The position numbers were made by a program, and so were the translations under genes. Positions 11,529 to 22,964 of a DNA stretch of 64,000 nucleotides are shown here, piece by piece (the first letter of the stretch is position 1; every line of letters begins with the position of its first letter). The DNA lies in contig JAFMOC010000303.1 of the NCBI GenBank assembly GCA_019802505.1, positions 156,001 through 220,000 on the forward strand, given 5' to 3'. Under the pieces are notes generated by a model. It did no database searches, was not told where the DNA came from, and saw only the letters and a list, made by a program, of their open reading frames with translations. The DNA is from Corydoras sp. C115. Taxonomy: Eukaryota; Chordata; Actinopteri; Siluriformes; Callichthyidae.

Positions 11529-11876
11529 ATTCATTCATTCATTCATTCATTCATTATCTGTTGCTTTAACCTCTATTAGGGTTCCGGGGTGGGGTTCCCC
11601 ATGCCCATCCAGGGGAGAACGTTTCGGGCGCTGGGCAGATACACCCAGGACAGGACACCAATCCATCACTGGGCACACACTCACTCACACAGACACACTC
11701 TATATGGGGCAATTTGGAGAACTCAATTGACCTGATCCATGTTTTTGGATTGTGGGGGGAAACCGGAGAACCCGTAGGAAACCCATGAAGATACGAGGAG
11801 GACATGGAAACACCACCCAGAACCGGGAATCCCTAGCACTGAGAGGCGAACGTGCTAACCACTAAGACACCGCGCG
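11529..11876 (-). mobile_element. tRNA-derived SINE
   Basis: Reverse copy with a damaged B box region ('acccagaaccgggaatc', about 15 bases deleted). Confidence 0.88.
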
Positions 11877-12461
11877 AGAGTTAAAGTTCTCTATTTGAAT
11901 AATTCTCTAACTGAGTTTGTTATATTTTTTTTTGGGTGGTAGATTTTGTTCTAGTGAAGCTCTATTTCTTATGTCAGAATTAAAAGCTAATCTCAGTATA
12001 TTTTTCCAGACGCTTGCTCAACACTGCCGACATGTTTAAATCCACGTTATATTTCAGTAAAAAGTCTTACCTGATTTTAATTGTGCCATCTTAAATGATG
12101 TTCTGATAATTCGCAAGAGCGTTCAGGAACTCAACCTCAGCGTGCTTTCAAAGTCCACACTCTGACGTCATAAACGACCGTTAGGTTTTATTGCTATGAC
12201 AACCGTCACGATTAACGATCCAGTCTTCTGGAATGTGGAATGTTCCATGACGCATCATCCAAATCTCTGACATTCTGAATGGCTTCGTTCTTATTTATTT
12301 ATTAAAAAACAATCGTCACTAATTTCTTCCTCTTCATTAAAACTCTCTGCTGCTCTAATTATAAAGCTGTACTCCAAAAAGAAAGCAATCATTCGTTCAT
12401 CTTACGTTAAGCCAATTGTTATAAAGAGTTTAAAAGAGAGAAAAAAAAAATGCCTTAACGT

Positions 12462-12808
12462 TCATTCATTCATTCATTATCTCCCGCTTTATCCTCTATT
12501 AGGGTCGCGGTGGGGTTCCCCATGCCCATCCAGGGGAGAACATTTCAGGCGCTGGGCAGATACACCCAGGACAGGGCGCCAATCCATCGCTGGACACACA
12601 CTCACTCACACACACACTCTATATGGGGCAATTTAGAGAACTCAATTAACTTGATCCATGTTTTTGGACTGTGGGAGGAAACCGGAGAACCCGGAGGAAA
12701 CCCACGCGGACACGGGGAGAACATGGAAACTCCACCCAGATGGGGATTCGAACCGGGAATCCCTAGCGCTGAGGCGAACGTACTAACCACTAAGCCACCG
12801 CGCCGCCC
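12462..12808 (-). mobile_element. tRNA-derived SINE
   Basis: Complete reverse copy; 'aacgttca' flanks it on both sides (12456 and 12814). Confidence 0.92.
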
Positions 12809-12964
12809 TCTTTAACGTTCAAATGATTTCTTTTTATCAGAATAATCCCCCGAACCTGCATTCATCATTCTCACTTAATTTTATGCTGAATTCGACCTGC
12901 ACCTGCTTTTCATTATGATTCATTATTAATATCATTTATTTACTGGTTGGCATGTTCTCCTCTC

Positions 12965-13320
12965 ATGGGCGGCACGGTGGCTTAGTGGTCAGCACGTTCT
13001 CCTCTCAGCACTAGGGATTCCCGGTTCGAATCCCAATCTGGGTGGAGTTTTCATGTTCTCCCCGTGTCTGTGTGGGTTTCCTCCGGGTTCTCCGGTTTCC
13101 TCCCACAGTCCAAAAACATGGATCAAGTCAATCGAGTTCTCCAAAAATTGCCCCATAGAGAGTGCGTGTGTGTGTGTGTGTGTGTGAGAGTGTCCAGTGA
13201 TAGATTGGCGTCCTGTCCTGGGTGTATCTGCGCAGCGCCCGAAACGTTCTCCCCTGGATGGGCATGGGGAACCCCACCGTGACGCTAATAGAGGATAAAG
13301 CGGAAGATAATGAATGAATG
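12965..13320 (+). mobile_element. tRNA-derived SINE
   Basis: Complete copy inserted into the head of another SINE (ggttggcatgttctcctctc before it, 'tgttctcctctcagtactag' after it). Confidence 0.92.
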
Positions 13321-13325
13321 AATGA

Positions 13326-13603
13326 ATGTTCTCCTCTCAGTACTAGAGATTCCCGGTTCGAATCCCAATCTGGGTGGAGTTTCCATGTTCCAACCACAGT
13401 CCAAAAACATGGATCAAGTCAACTGAATTCTCCAAATTGCCCCATATAGAGTGTGTCTGTGTGAGTGAGTGTGGGCCCAGCGATAGATTGGTGTCCTGTC
13501 CTGGGTCTATCTGCCCAGCGCCCGAAACGTTCTCCCCTGGATGGGCATGGGGAACCCCACCGCGACGCTAATAGAGGATAAAGTGGAAGATAATGAATGA
13601 ATG
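13326..13603 (+). mobile_element. SINE interrupted by the preceding copy
   Basis: Resumes at 'tgttctcctctcagtactag', with a short deletion around 'gttccaaccacagtcc', to a normal tail. Confidence 0.88.
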
Positions 13604-13701
13604 GATTTATTTGCTGTAACACTTAAAATGCTAAAGCATGGAATTAATTCTATATTCACATTTTTAAACGGTCTGTAATAATACAATGCTTTTTATTAAT
13701 T

Positions 13702-14050
13702 ATCCATCCATCCATTATCTTCCTCTTTCTCTGCTACTAGGGGCATGGGGGGGTTCCCCATGCCCATCCAGGGGAGAACGTCCCGGCGCTGGGCAGATAC
13801 ACCCAGGACAGGACGCTAACCTATCGCTGGGCACACACTCACTCACACAGACACACTCTATATGGGGCAATTTGGAGAACTCAATTGACCTTGATCCATG
13901 TTTTTTTGGACTGTGGTAGGAAACCAGAGAACCCGAAGGAAACCCACGTGGACAAACATGGAAAACATGGAAACTCAGATTGGGATTCGAACTGGGGAAC
14001 CCCTAGAGCTGAGAGGCGAACGTGCCAACCACTAAGCCACCGTGCCGCCC
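13702..14050 (-). mobile_element. tRNA-derived SINE
   Basis: Reverse copy with several small indels. Confidence 0.9.
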
Positions 14051-14101
14051 TCGAGTGTCAATCAAACACTGAATAAAACAGAACCTTGAGGAAATTAGAA
14101 C

Positions 14102-14452
14102 ATTCATTCATTCATTATCTCCCGCTTTATCCTCTATTAGGGTCACGGTGGGGTTCCCCATGCCCATCCAGGGAAGAACGTCCCAGGCGCTGGGCAGATA
14201 CACCCAGGACAGGGCGCCAATCCATCGCTGGGCACACACTCACTCACACAAACACACTCTATATGGGGCAATTTTTGAGAATTCAATTAACTTGATCCAT
14301 GTTTTTGGACTGTGGGAGGAAACCGGAGAACCCGGAGGAAACCCACGCAGACACGGGGAGAACATGGAAACTCCACCCAGATAGGGATTTGAACCGGGAA
14401 CCCCTAGCGCTGAGAGGCGAACGTGCTAACCACTAAGCCACCGTGTCGCCCG
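14102..14452 (-). mobile_element. tRNA-derived SINE
   Basis: Complete reverse copy; 'attagaacatt' lies at both ends (about 14094 and 14455), a target-site duplication. Confidence 0.93.
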
Positions 14453-14905
14453 AAATTAGAACATTGTTTTTGTTTTTTAGTTCAGGTGTTTGTGGAGCCC
14501 CTGCATCGGAATCGGGACATTCAGATTAGGAAAGTGCCACCAACTGCCCCACCAAGGCAAATGAGTGACGGTGGTGGAGGACGGGAGTCTGCATTGAGCC
14601 AGTGTGAAGCCGGAGTAAAAAAGCCGAGTGAAAGCAGGTTTAAGATTAGATTAGATTAGATTACACAATCTACAGACAGCCCTCCTCAGAGAAAAGCACA
14701 ATAAAGGAATCAAACTAATGAAAGAGTATGAGGAGCTTCACGCACAACATCCCGCTCACAAAGAAAAGCCTGTGTGTTGGAGTGATGAGGTTCTGCGAAG
14801 GGGAATTAAAAGCCCTGAAGCTAAAAGTGAGGTTGTGGGTAACGCTGCTACATTACAGCTGCAGGCTCCTGCAGAAAGAACAATGCTGGAGATGTTTTGT
14901 CAGGA
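14453..14905. other. unrecognised segment
   Basis: Short open frames (about 75 codons) start at 14423 and 14718. I recognise no product. It may belong to a retroelement, since an A-tailed sequence abuts it. Confidence 0.4.
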
Positions 14906-15512
14906 ATTTTTTTTTTTTTTTTTTCCAAAAATATTTTATTAGGAGAAAGTGAAAGTAAGCACAATACAACATCACATTTATATACAGAATACCTTCACAA
15001 CTTTCCCCAATTTTCCACCACACATCAACCAAGTTTTATAATAGAACACACACAAAACCCCCCAAGAAGTGTACCCCAACCCCCCCCCCCCCCCCCCAAA
15101 TGTCCCATCCCAGCTCACCATAACCAACACGCACACTGCCAACAGCAATAGCTACAGAAAAGCCACAACACTTGTATGGAAGCACACATTCAACCAGCTA
15201 ATACTTTTAAGTTGGAAAAATATGATATAAAAAGCTGCCATTTCTGGAAAAATGTATCTGTGCACCCTCTTTGTGTGTACCTTATTTTCTCTAATATTAA
15301 AAAAAGCATGACATCCCTCAGCCAGCAAGAAATAGAAGGGGGCTTGGGAGATTTCCAAAGTACCAATAAGCAGCGTCTTGCTAATAAGGATGTATAAGTT
15401 ATAATGCCGCTTTGCATAGTGCCAAGTGCGAAAGAGCAGTCTGAAACCCCAAATATAGCTATTAGTGCACAAGGTTGTAGGGAATTTTAAATTACTCGCA
15501 CATAATAAGAGT
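14906..15512 (-). mobile_element. retroposed sequence with polyA tail (probable LINE 3' end)
   Basis: The minus strand ends ATAAAATATTTTTGG followed by about 17 A bases. A reverse open frame of about 120 codons within it has no motif I can name. Confidence 0.5.
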
Positions 15513-15855
15513 CGGCGGCACGGTGGCTTAGTGGTCAGCACGTTCTCCTCTCAGCACTAGGGATTCCCAGTTCGAATCCCCATCTGGGTGGAGTTTCCAT
15601 GTTCTCCCCGTGTCCGCGTGGGTTTCCTCCGGGTTCTCCGGTTTCCTCCCACAGTCCAAAAACATGGATCAAGTTAATTGAGTTCTCTAAATTGCCCCAT
15701 ATAGAGTGTGTTTGAGTGTGTGAGTGTGTACCCAGCGATGGATTGGCGCCATGTCCTGGGTGTATCTGCCCAGCGCCCGAGACGTTCTTCCCTGGATGGG
15801 CATGGGGAACCCCACCGCGACCCTAATAGAGGATAAAGCGGGAGATAATGAATGA
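15513..15855 (+). mobile_element. tRNA-derived SINE with 12-bp target duplication
   Basis: Complete copy flanked by 'ataataagagtc' on both sides. This is the cleanest evidence that the family moved by retrotransposition. Confidence 0.96.
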
Positions 15856-17696
15856 ATAATAAGAGTCCCAAAATGATCGAAAGTTTGTATTCAAACAAAG
15901 GACGTTACTGGGTTTTTGCCGCCATTGGGAAGTGGGGTGGGGCAAGCTAGATTCGAAAGAAAATACTGGGCTAGGATTGGCTGATTTAAAACCTATGGCG
16001 GTAATCTGTGGTTGACTTAGGCAGCTAGGGGGCGGGAACTAGACGTAAAGCTATATACACAGGTAAAGCCTTAGGGGGGGGCGCTCTCTCACTCAGACCC
16101 GGAGGCATTCACAGCACCTGAGCGCTGAGGGAGGCAGACCCGCTGGCCAGCGTGAGGTACTGACGGTGTTCATGAAGAATTAGATGGCTTTTGAAAAAAG
16201 CCATCTATTGATATTACACTTTTTCTTCTTCAGCACATTTCTGCGATTAATTCAGCCCGAACCGCTCGACGTACACACTCGGTTCGAACACCGTTGCGTA
16301 GGGAATGTTCACGAGACCTGTGCTATGTATTTTTGGAGTTTGTAACATTTATAATTTTTTAATAAAATTAAGTTTAAAAATTGAAAAATCCCCATAGAAA
16401 TAAATGGGGCTGATTTTCGGACGGCCGTAACTCGGCCATTTTTAGAGCTACAGCCACGAAACTTCAGAGACTTAGACTGGGGGTAAATGTCTGCAAAAGT
16501 CCAAATTTTTATCAAGATTGGACTTACCGATCACTTTTTATCGATCTTTGAATATCTGAAAAATCACCCCATTCATTTCCTATGGAGCCGCTAGAGTGGG
16601 TGACGTCATCCCCACTCTGTTTCAGGAATGCTTTTTTTTTCGCCAAACAAACGTCTGTAAAATCGCGATACTTTCACCTAGAAACCAATTTTACCCTTAA
16701 ACGATAGATATATTAGTTCTCTTTAACATGACAAAGTTTCATGAGGATCGAAGTTTTAGTCTCCGAGCTATGAGCGTTTGTTTGGCAGGAGTGCCTGAAT
16801 CGGCTCCATAGACTTCAATGAAAACGGATTTTCGGATCCTCTTCTAAGTTTCTAAATCGCCATAACTCGCTCATTTTTTTTTCAATCTGCATCATATTAC
16901 ACCAGAATAATCCCCCAACGGTGTAGTTTCTAACGGTGTCTTTGGTTAAGCGATAGGTGAAAGATTTTCCGAGTTATGAGCGTTTGTTTGGAGATAGGAA
17001 AAACCGGATTTTTACACTGACATGAGAATGAGTCTCTTCTGTGTGGGGCTGCATGCAGTTTCACACACACAGGCAGCAGCCAATCAGGATCAGGGAGCCT
17101 GGCCGAGTGACGTCACCAGGGTGCCTTATAAGGGTGCCTTATTTGAAGGCAACACAGACTGCTGCAGAGGATGTGGGGCAACAGGGCAAATTAACTGCCA
17201 CTTTCTCCAAATTTTAACCCCTTCATGGGCCAACCATTCAAAAGCCATCTCCGTAGTTCCTACTGGAAATACAATCTAGTTTTCTTTGTTCTCAATAAAC
17301 CAGTTGAGACGACCATCTTGCATCGGCTCGTTCTTTCTGCCTTTTTCAAAAATCAAAAGATCCAACAGTTTCAAAAAGCTTACCAATGTATGGAACATGG
17401 TGACTGTGTCTCAGAGCCACACAAATGTGGTCGCCAGGGATGTAATTAGGAAACGTCAAGATCAAACGTTCATTGATGACGTCTGGCGCGAGTGTTGTAC
17501 CTGCGTGACGTACGAGGTCGATGGGGTCGATGGGGTTAAGGGGGTTGAGGAGAACGCCACACGCCACGGGAGTGACGCCGAACGCTGGAACCTCAGCTCA
17601 AATGACTCGAGTTGCAGGAAAGCTTTGGAAATAAATTTGGAGAATGAGGAGTGCTTCTGATCATGTGATCTGTAGATCAACCCCTTTTAGTTCCGC
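15856..17696. repeat. unclassified interspersed element
   Basis: The region has repeated sub-motifs (gagctatgagcgtttgtttgg near 16769 and gagttatgagcgtttgtttgg near 16970) and 'cgtaactcggcc/cataactcgctc' phrases. A perfect 12-bp hairpin (tagatggctttt … aaaagccatcta) lies at 16182-16208. The style is that of a multi-copy fish repeat; no coding domain is seen. Confidence 0.45.
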
Positions 17697-17709
17697 TGTT
17701 CTCTTGAGT

Positions 17710-18064
17710 GGCGGCACGGTGGCTTAGTGGTTAGCACGTTCGCCTCTCAGCGCTAAGGATTCCCGGTTCGAATCCCCATCTGGGTGGAGTTTCCATGTTC
17801 TCCCCGTGTCCGTGTGGGTTTTCTCCGGGTTCTCCGGTTTCCTCCCACAGTCCAAAAACATGGATCAAGTTAATTGAGTTCTCTAAATTGCCCCATATAG
17901 AGTGTGTTTGAGTGTGTGAGTGTGTACCCAGCGATGGATTGGTGCCCTGTCCTGGGTCTATCTGCCCAGCGCCCGAGACGTTCTCCCCTGGATGGGCATG
18001 GGGAACCCCACTGCGACCCTAATAGAGGATAAAGCGGGAGATAATGAATGAATGAATGAATGAA
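17710..18064 (+). mobile_element. tRNA-derived SINE with 13-bp target duplication
   Basis: Complete copy flanked by 'gttctcttgagtg' at 17697 and 18065. Confidence 0.96.
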
Positions 18065-18185
18065 TGTTCTCTTGAGTGGAACCAAAGTCTGAACTCCTCC
18101 ATCTGTGTTCTGCGTTTGTGATTTCATCAGATCCTCATCCACAACCAGAGCTCTACAACTAACCTCAGGGTTGCAAGTGTGCTGC

Positions 18186-18288
<103 letters not shown>

Positions 18289-18387
18289 CACCGCGACCCT
18301 AGTAGAGGATAAAGCGGAAGATAATGGATGGATGTATATAATATTTATTTAATATGTGTATAATATTAATTTAATATGTATATAATT

Positions 18388-18514
18388 CATTCATTCATTA
18401 TCTCCCGCTATATCCTCTATTAGGGTCGCGGTGGGGTTCCCCATGCCCATCCAGGGGAGAACATCTCGGGCGCTGGGCAGATAGACCCAGGACAGGGCGC
18501 CAACCCATCGCTGA
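18388..18514 (-). mobile_element. SINE 3' fragment
   Basis: Tail to 'gcgccaacccatcgctg'; the rest is absent. Confidence 0.85.
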
Positions 18515-18708
18515 TATGCATATAATATTTTTTTAATACGTGTATAGTATTTGTGATTTGAGTGAAGTTTCGTTTTATAATTTTCATCTTTTTTTAAAGC
18601 CGTTGTGGTTCAGCGTTCAAACCGAATCTCAGATCTTCAGTTGCATCAGCACCGAATCCCAAAGGAGGTCAAGAAACACCTGGACCACTCTCATCACCTG
18701 CACACCCC

Positions 18709-18710
<2 letters not shown>

Positions 18711-18770
<60 letters not shown>

Positions 18771-18882
18771 ACTTGAGAGAGAGAGAGAGACAAGGGAGAG
18801 AGAAAGAAGGGAGAGAGAAAGGGGAAACAAGAGGGAGGACAGAAGAAGGAGAGAGATATAGTGGAAAAGAGAGAAGGAGAAA

Positions 18883-18944
<62 letters not shown>

Positions 18945-19000
18945 AAACAAGAGGGAGGACAGAAGAAGGAGAGAGATATAGTGGAAAAGAGAGAAGGAGA

Positions 19001-19059
<59 letters not shown>

Positions 19060-19170
19060 GGGAAACAAGAGGGAGGACAGAAGAAGGAGATATAGATATA
19101 GTGGAAAAGAGAAAAGGGGAAAGAGAGAGAGAGAAGGGGAGAGAGGGGAAACAAGAGGGAGGAGAGAAGA

Positions 19171-19207
<37 letters not shown>

Positions 19208-19560
19208 GAAGAGAGGGGTAACAAGAGGGAGGAGAGAAGAAGGAGAGAGAGAGGGAGAGAAGGGAAGAGAGGGGTAACAAGAGGGAGGAGAGAGAAGGAG
19301 AGAGAGAGAGAGAGAGAGAAGGGGAGAGAGGGGAAACAAGAGGGAGGAGAGAAGAAGGAGAGAGAGAGAGAAGAGAATATGAGAGAGGTATACTGGAAAA
19401 GAGAGAGAGAGAGAGAGAGAGAGGGGGGAAACAAGAGGGAGAAGAGAAGAAGGAGAGAGAGAGAGAGAGAAAGGGGGGAAACAAGAGGGAGAAGAAGGGG
19501 AGAGAAGAGAATATGAGAGAGGTATAGTGGAAAAGAGAGAGAGCAAGAGGGAGAGAGTAA
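18711..19560. repeat. GA-rich array with ~105-bp higher-order units
   Basis: (GA)n tracts alternate with 'ggggaaacaagagggaggac', 'agaagaaggagagagatata' and 'gtggaaaagagagaag'. Strict purine/pyrimidine asymmetry keeps frames open on both strands; no gene is implied. Confidence 0.95.
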
Positions 19561-20287
19561 AAGAGGAAATTTGGGGAAGTGAGAGAGAGGAGAGAAAAGG
19601 GAATGAGTAATCAAGACCCAGTAAGAGGGAGAAAAACTGGGGGTGCGGGTGGGTGGGGGGGCAGAGGGGGATTAACAGTGGGGGTGGGGGGTGAAGAGCA
19701 GCTGCTGTTTTGAAAAGAGTTTTAAATATTAAAATCAGAAAACCCGATTATTCATTTCGTCCACTAAAAAAAAAGTAATGACGCCAAAAAAACATGAAGC
19801 ATTCTGGGAAATTATTCCTAATTCGCCTGTGCTTTTGGTGTCTTTGGGTGGGGGAGTGAAAACCCACCCTCATCACAGCGCCACCTGCCTCCTCGATCGC
19901 TGGCAGCGGCAGGATCTTGGCTCCGACTCCAGGAGCTGGCCTCGCCGCGAGAGAACTGCGGAAATAAAACCGCGAGAGCGAGAGGAAGAGGCCGGCGCGA
20001 ATGTGGAACGACGGAGGCCGTGCTTTTGGAAAGAGAATACATTAGGAGGAGGAAGCGGGGGAGAAGAAGCGCAGAACTCCATCGTCTGATGCATTCTGTT
20101 TGTTCTTCAGAAAGCGAAGGGAATGCGAATGCTCGGCCGCCGACCCGTCAGACAGCGCGAGAGCGCTCATCACGTGACCGTCTACCTCAGCGCCCTCGTT
20201 TGAGGGTCCTTTATTTTTAGCTCTGCTGCAGAAGTCTGAGTTCTGCTCGCAAAAGTTTGGGAAAGACGGCGGGGTGGGATCTGTGGG
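19561..20287. other. G-rich tract and CpG-rich unique patch
   Basis: Positions 19640-19700 carry several G-runs. From 19870 to 20270 CpG is frequent and the palindrome TCACGTGAC (E-box of the CLEAR type) lies at about 20170. It could be a regulatory element; no exon is recognised. Confidence 0.4.
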
Positions 20288-20468
20288 GCATCCATCCATT
20301 ATCTTCTGCTTTATCCTCTACTAGGGCCACAGGGGGGGGGGGTTCCCCATACCTATCCAGGGGAGAACGTTTCGGGCGCTGGGCAGATACACCCAGGACA
20401 GGACGCCAATCTACCACTCACACAGACACACTCTATATGGGGCAATTTGGAGAACTCAATTGACCTTG
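20288..20468 (-). mobile_element. SINE 3' half
   Basis: Tail through 'gaactcaattgaccttgag', abutting a forward copy head to head. Confidence 0.88.
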
Positions 20469-20808
20469 AGGGCGGCACAGTGGCTTAGTGGTTGTCACGT
20501 TCGCCTCTCAGCACTAGGGATTCCCGGTTCGAATCCCAATCTGGGTGGAGTTTCCATGTTCTCCCCGTGTCCGCGTGGGTTTCCTCCGGGTTCTCCGGTT
20601 TCCTCCCACAGTCCAAAGGCATGGATCAAGGTCAATTGAGTTCTCCAAATTGCCCCATATAGAGTGTGTTTGTGTGAGTGTGTGCCCAGTGAAAGATTGG
20701 CGCTCTGTCCTGGGTCTATCTGCCCAGCGCACAAAATGTTCTCCCCTGGGCATGGGGAACCCCACCCACGACCCTAATAGAGGATAAAGCGATAGATAAT
20801 GGATGGAT
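20469..20808 (+). mobile_element. tRNA-derived SINE
   Basis: Complete forward copy beginning gggcggcacagtggcttagt. Confidence 0.92.
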
Positions 20809-20924
20809 GACTGGATCAGAGAATCTTGTGGTACATCACGGCCTGCAGGGGGCAGTATGTATCAAAAGTGATGCAGATGTGGATTGAAGGTTCTGATCCA
20901 AACCGTTGGTGGAGTTAATGCTGG

Positions 20925-21612
20925 GGTCCGGGCTAAGAGTCTAGGGTGTGAGCTAAGCGCCTAGGGTCTGGGCTAAGTGCCAAGGGTCGGGGCTAAGCGC
21001 CTAGGGTCTGGGCTAAGCGCCAAGGGTCTGGGCTAAGCGCCAAGGGTCTGGGCTAAGCGCCTAGGGTCTGGGATAAGTGCCAAGGGTCTGGGATAAGTGC
21101 CAAGGGTCTGGGCTATGTGTCTAGGGTCTGGGCTAAGCGCCTAGGGTCTGGGCTAAGTGCCAAGGGTCTGGGCTAAGCCTCTAGGGTCTGGGCTATGTGT
21201 CTGGGCTAAGTCACTAGGGTCTGTGCTATGTGTCTAGGGTCTGGGCTAAGCGCCTAGGGTCTGGGCTATGTATCTAGGTTCTGGGCTATGTGTCTAGGGT
21301 CTGGGCTAAGCGCCTAGGGTCTGGGCTAAGCGCCTAGGGTCTGGGATAAGTGCCTAGGGTCCGGGCTCAGCGTCTAGGGTCTGGGCTAAGCGCCTAGGGT
21401 CTGGGATAAGTGCCTAGGGTCCGGGCTATGTGTCTAGGGTCTGGGCTAAGCGTCTAGGGTCCGGGCTAAGCGCCTAGGGTCTGGGCTAAGCGCCTAGGGT
21501 CTGGGCTAAGCGTCTAGGTTCTGGGCTCAGCGTCTAGGGTCCGGGATAAGCGTCTAGGGTCCGGGCTCAGCGTCTAGGGTCCGAGCTAAGCCTCTAGGGT
21601 CTGGGCTAATTG
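20925..21612. repeat. 20-bp minisatellite, about 34 copies
   Basis: The consensus is GGGCTAAGCGCCTAGGGTCT, with variants at the 'agcgcc' part (agtgcc, atgtgt, agcgtc). The phase is strictly kept over nearly 700 bases. Confidence 0.95.
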
Positions 21613-21877
21613 TATGCTTCTGTGAGAATGCGGTCAGATACACAGGGCAGCAGTTTGTTGTGTATGAAGCTACAGAGCAGTCGGGGTTCCCATGCAGACC
21701 CCTGTTCAGTGCTGAAATCTCAATGCACCAACAATGAGCATCCTTCACGGCACGGTAGCGACGCCTCCCTGTGGCACTGATTCTCACCCTCACTGCACCA
21801 TCATCCCTCACAATCGCAATCCCAATACATTCAGTATTTCCAAGAAAGCCACACCCCCTCCACAAGAACATGATGGA
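21613..21877. other. no gene seen
   Basis: 'ggggttcccatgcagacccc' here and its reverse complement near 44340 suggest a shared dispersed repeat. Confidence 0.4.
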
Positions 21878-22157
21878 ATTCCTTTATCTTCCACTTTATC
21901 CTATATTAGGGTCGCTGGGGAAGGGGGGGGGGGAGATGGGAGAACAGGTCAGGGGGGGCAATCTATTGCTGGACACACACTCACTCACACAGACTCCACA
22001 TGGGGTAATTTGGAGAATTCAATTGACCTATATTTTTGGACTGGAAACCCAAACGGACACAGGGAGAACATGGAAACTCACCCAGATTGGGATTCGAACC
22101 AGAAATCCCCAGTGCTGAGAGGAGAACATGCCAACCACTAAGCCACCGTGCCGCCCG
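21878..22157 (-). mobile_element. degenerate tRNA-derived SINE
   Basis: Reverse copy with several deletions; head 'gccaccgtgccgccc' intact. 'gaattccttta' flanks it on both sides. Confidence 0.88.
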
Positions 22158-22371
22158 AATTCCTTTATCATAAATTAAATCACAAAATGGAGCTGATCAG
22201 GTTTTTTGCTGCAGTTCAGGTGGTCGCTCCTCAAGCCTGACTTGTGGAGGACGGTGGGTCATGACCTCCCAACGACCCACAACACACAACAATTCTGGGG
22301 ATGGAACAAAAAAAAAAAAAAATTAATAAATGAATAAAAAAAAATAAAATAACCCAAAAAAACTTTAATAT

Positions 22372-22377
22372 TTTATT
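22372..22377 (-). promoter_or_regulatory. candidate polyadenylation signal AATAAA
   Basis: The plus strand reads tttatt, so AATAAA is on the gene strand. The following minus-strand bases are strongly T-rich (22310-22360), as expected for a downstream element. Confidence 0.35.
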
Positions 22378-22964
22378 TCTATAAAATCTGGACTTGTTCT
22401 CCCAAAGAACCGGAAACAAACAGGCAGCCGCCGTGGCGGTTCTGCTCTGAACAGGTGCTTGATGACGGGACACGGACGCTAACGCAACATACAAACAGAA
22501 CGGAACTGACGCCGGTGAGGAACAGGGTTCAGGCGACTCGGGACCCAACGGGATCTTCGGACGCAAGTGCGTGATTAAGAAAAGGTGAAAACAAGAACGC
22601 GGCGACGCGGACGGCTGCCGTCCGAGCAAAATACAGCGGACTGACGGGATAGGAGTTTGTGCAAATCAAAAAATAAAAATAAAATAAAATTGAGAGCTAT
22701 AGAGCATATAGAAAACGTATAAAACTCAATGCGGGAAGCTGAATTTGATTCTAGAACCTCATATACACGGTATATAACACGGTCACCGTAAAGCCCTGCT
22801 TTTTAAAACCGTCATCTCCAGTGTTTAAGGCATTTGGCAAAACGTAGTAGAGTCGGCGCCGAATAGGAACAAAGAACCGACGGGCAAATTAATCTCTAAA
22901 TCGAAGACGGAATGCTTCGGAAATCTTACGCCGTCCAAAAGAGGAACGCACAAATAAATCCCGC

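Larger units (their letters stand above)
11036..12453. repeat. inverted repeat with ~230-290-bp arms
   Basis: 11036-11266 is the reverse complement of 12161-12453; for example 'aacaattggcttaacgtaag' at about 11070 pairs near 12410. The right arm has a ~100-bp insertion. Each arm ends in TGACGTCA, and a third copy lies at 11476. Confidence 0.9.

Noticed and set aside
15513..15590. tRNA gene, because A-box and B-box matches are present
   Set aside because: The boxes belong to a ~345-bp SINE present in dozens of copies; no cloverleaf acceptor stem closes.
18629..19614. Ser/Leu-rich and Arg/Glu-rich frames of about 300 codons
   Set aside because: Pure GA/CT simple repeat; no start context, domain or splice signal.
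20925..21612. Interstitial telomere repeat
   Set aside because: The 20-bp unit includes ctagggt only once and not the TTAGGG hexamer in tandem.
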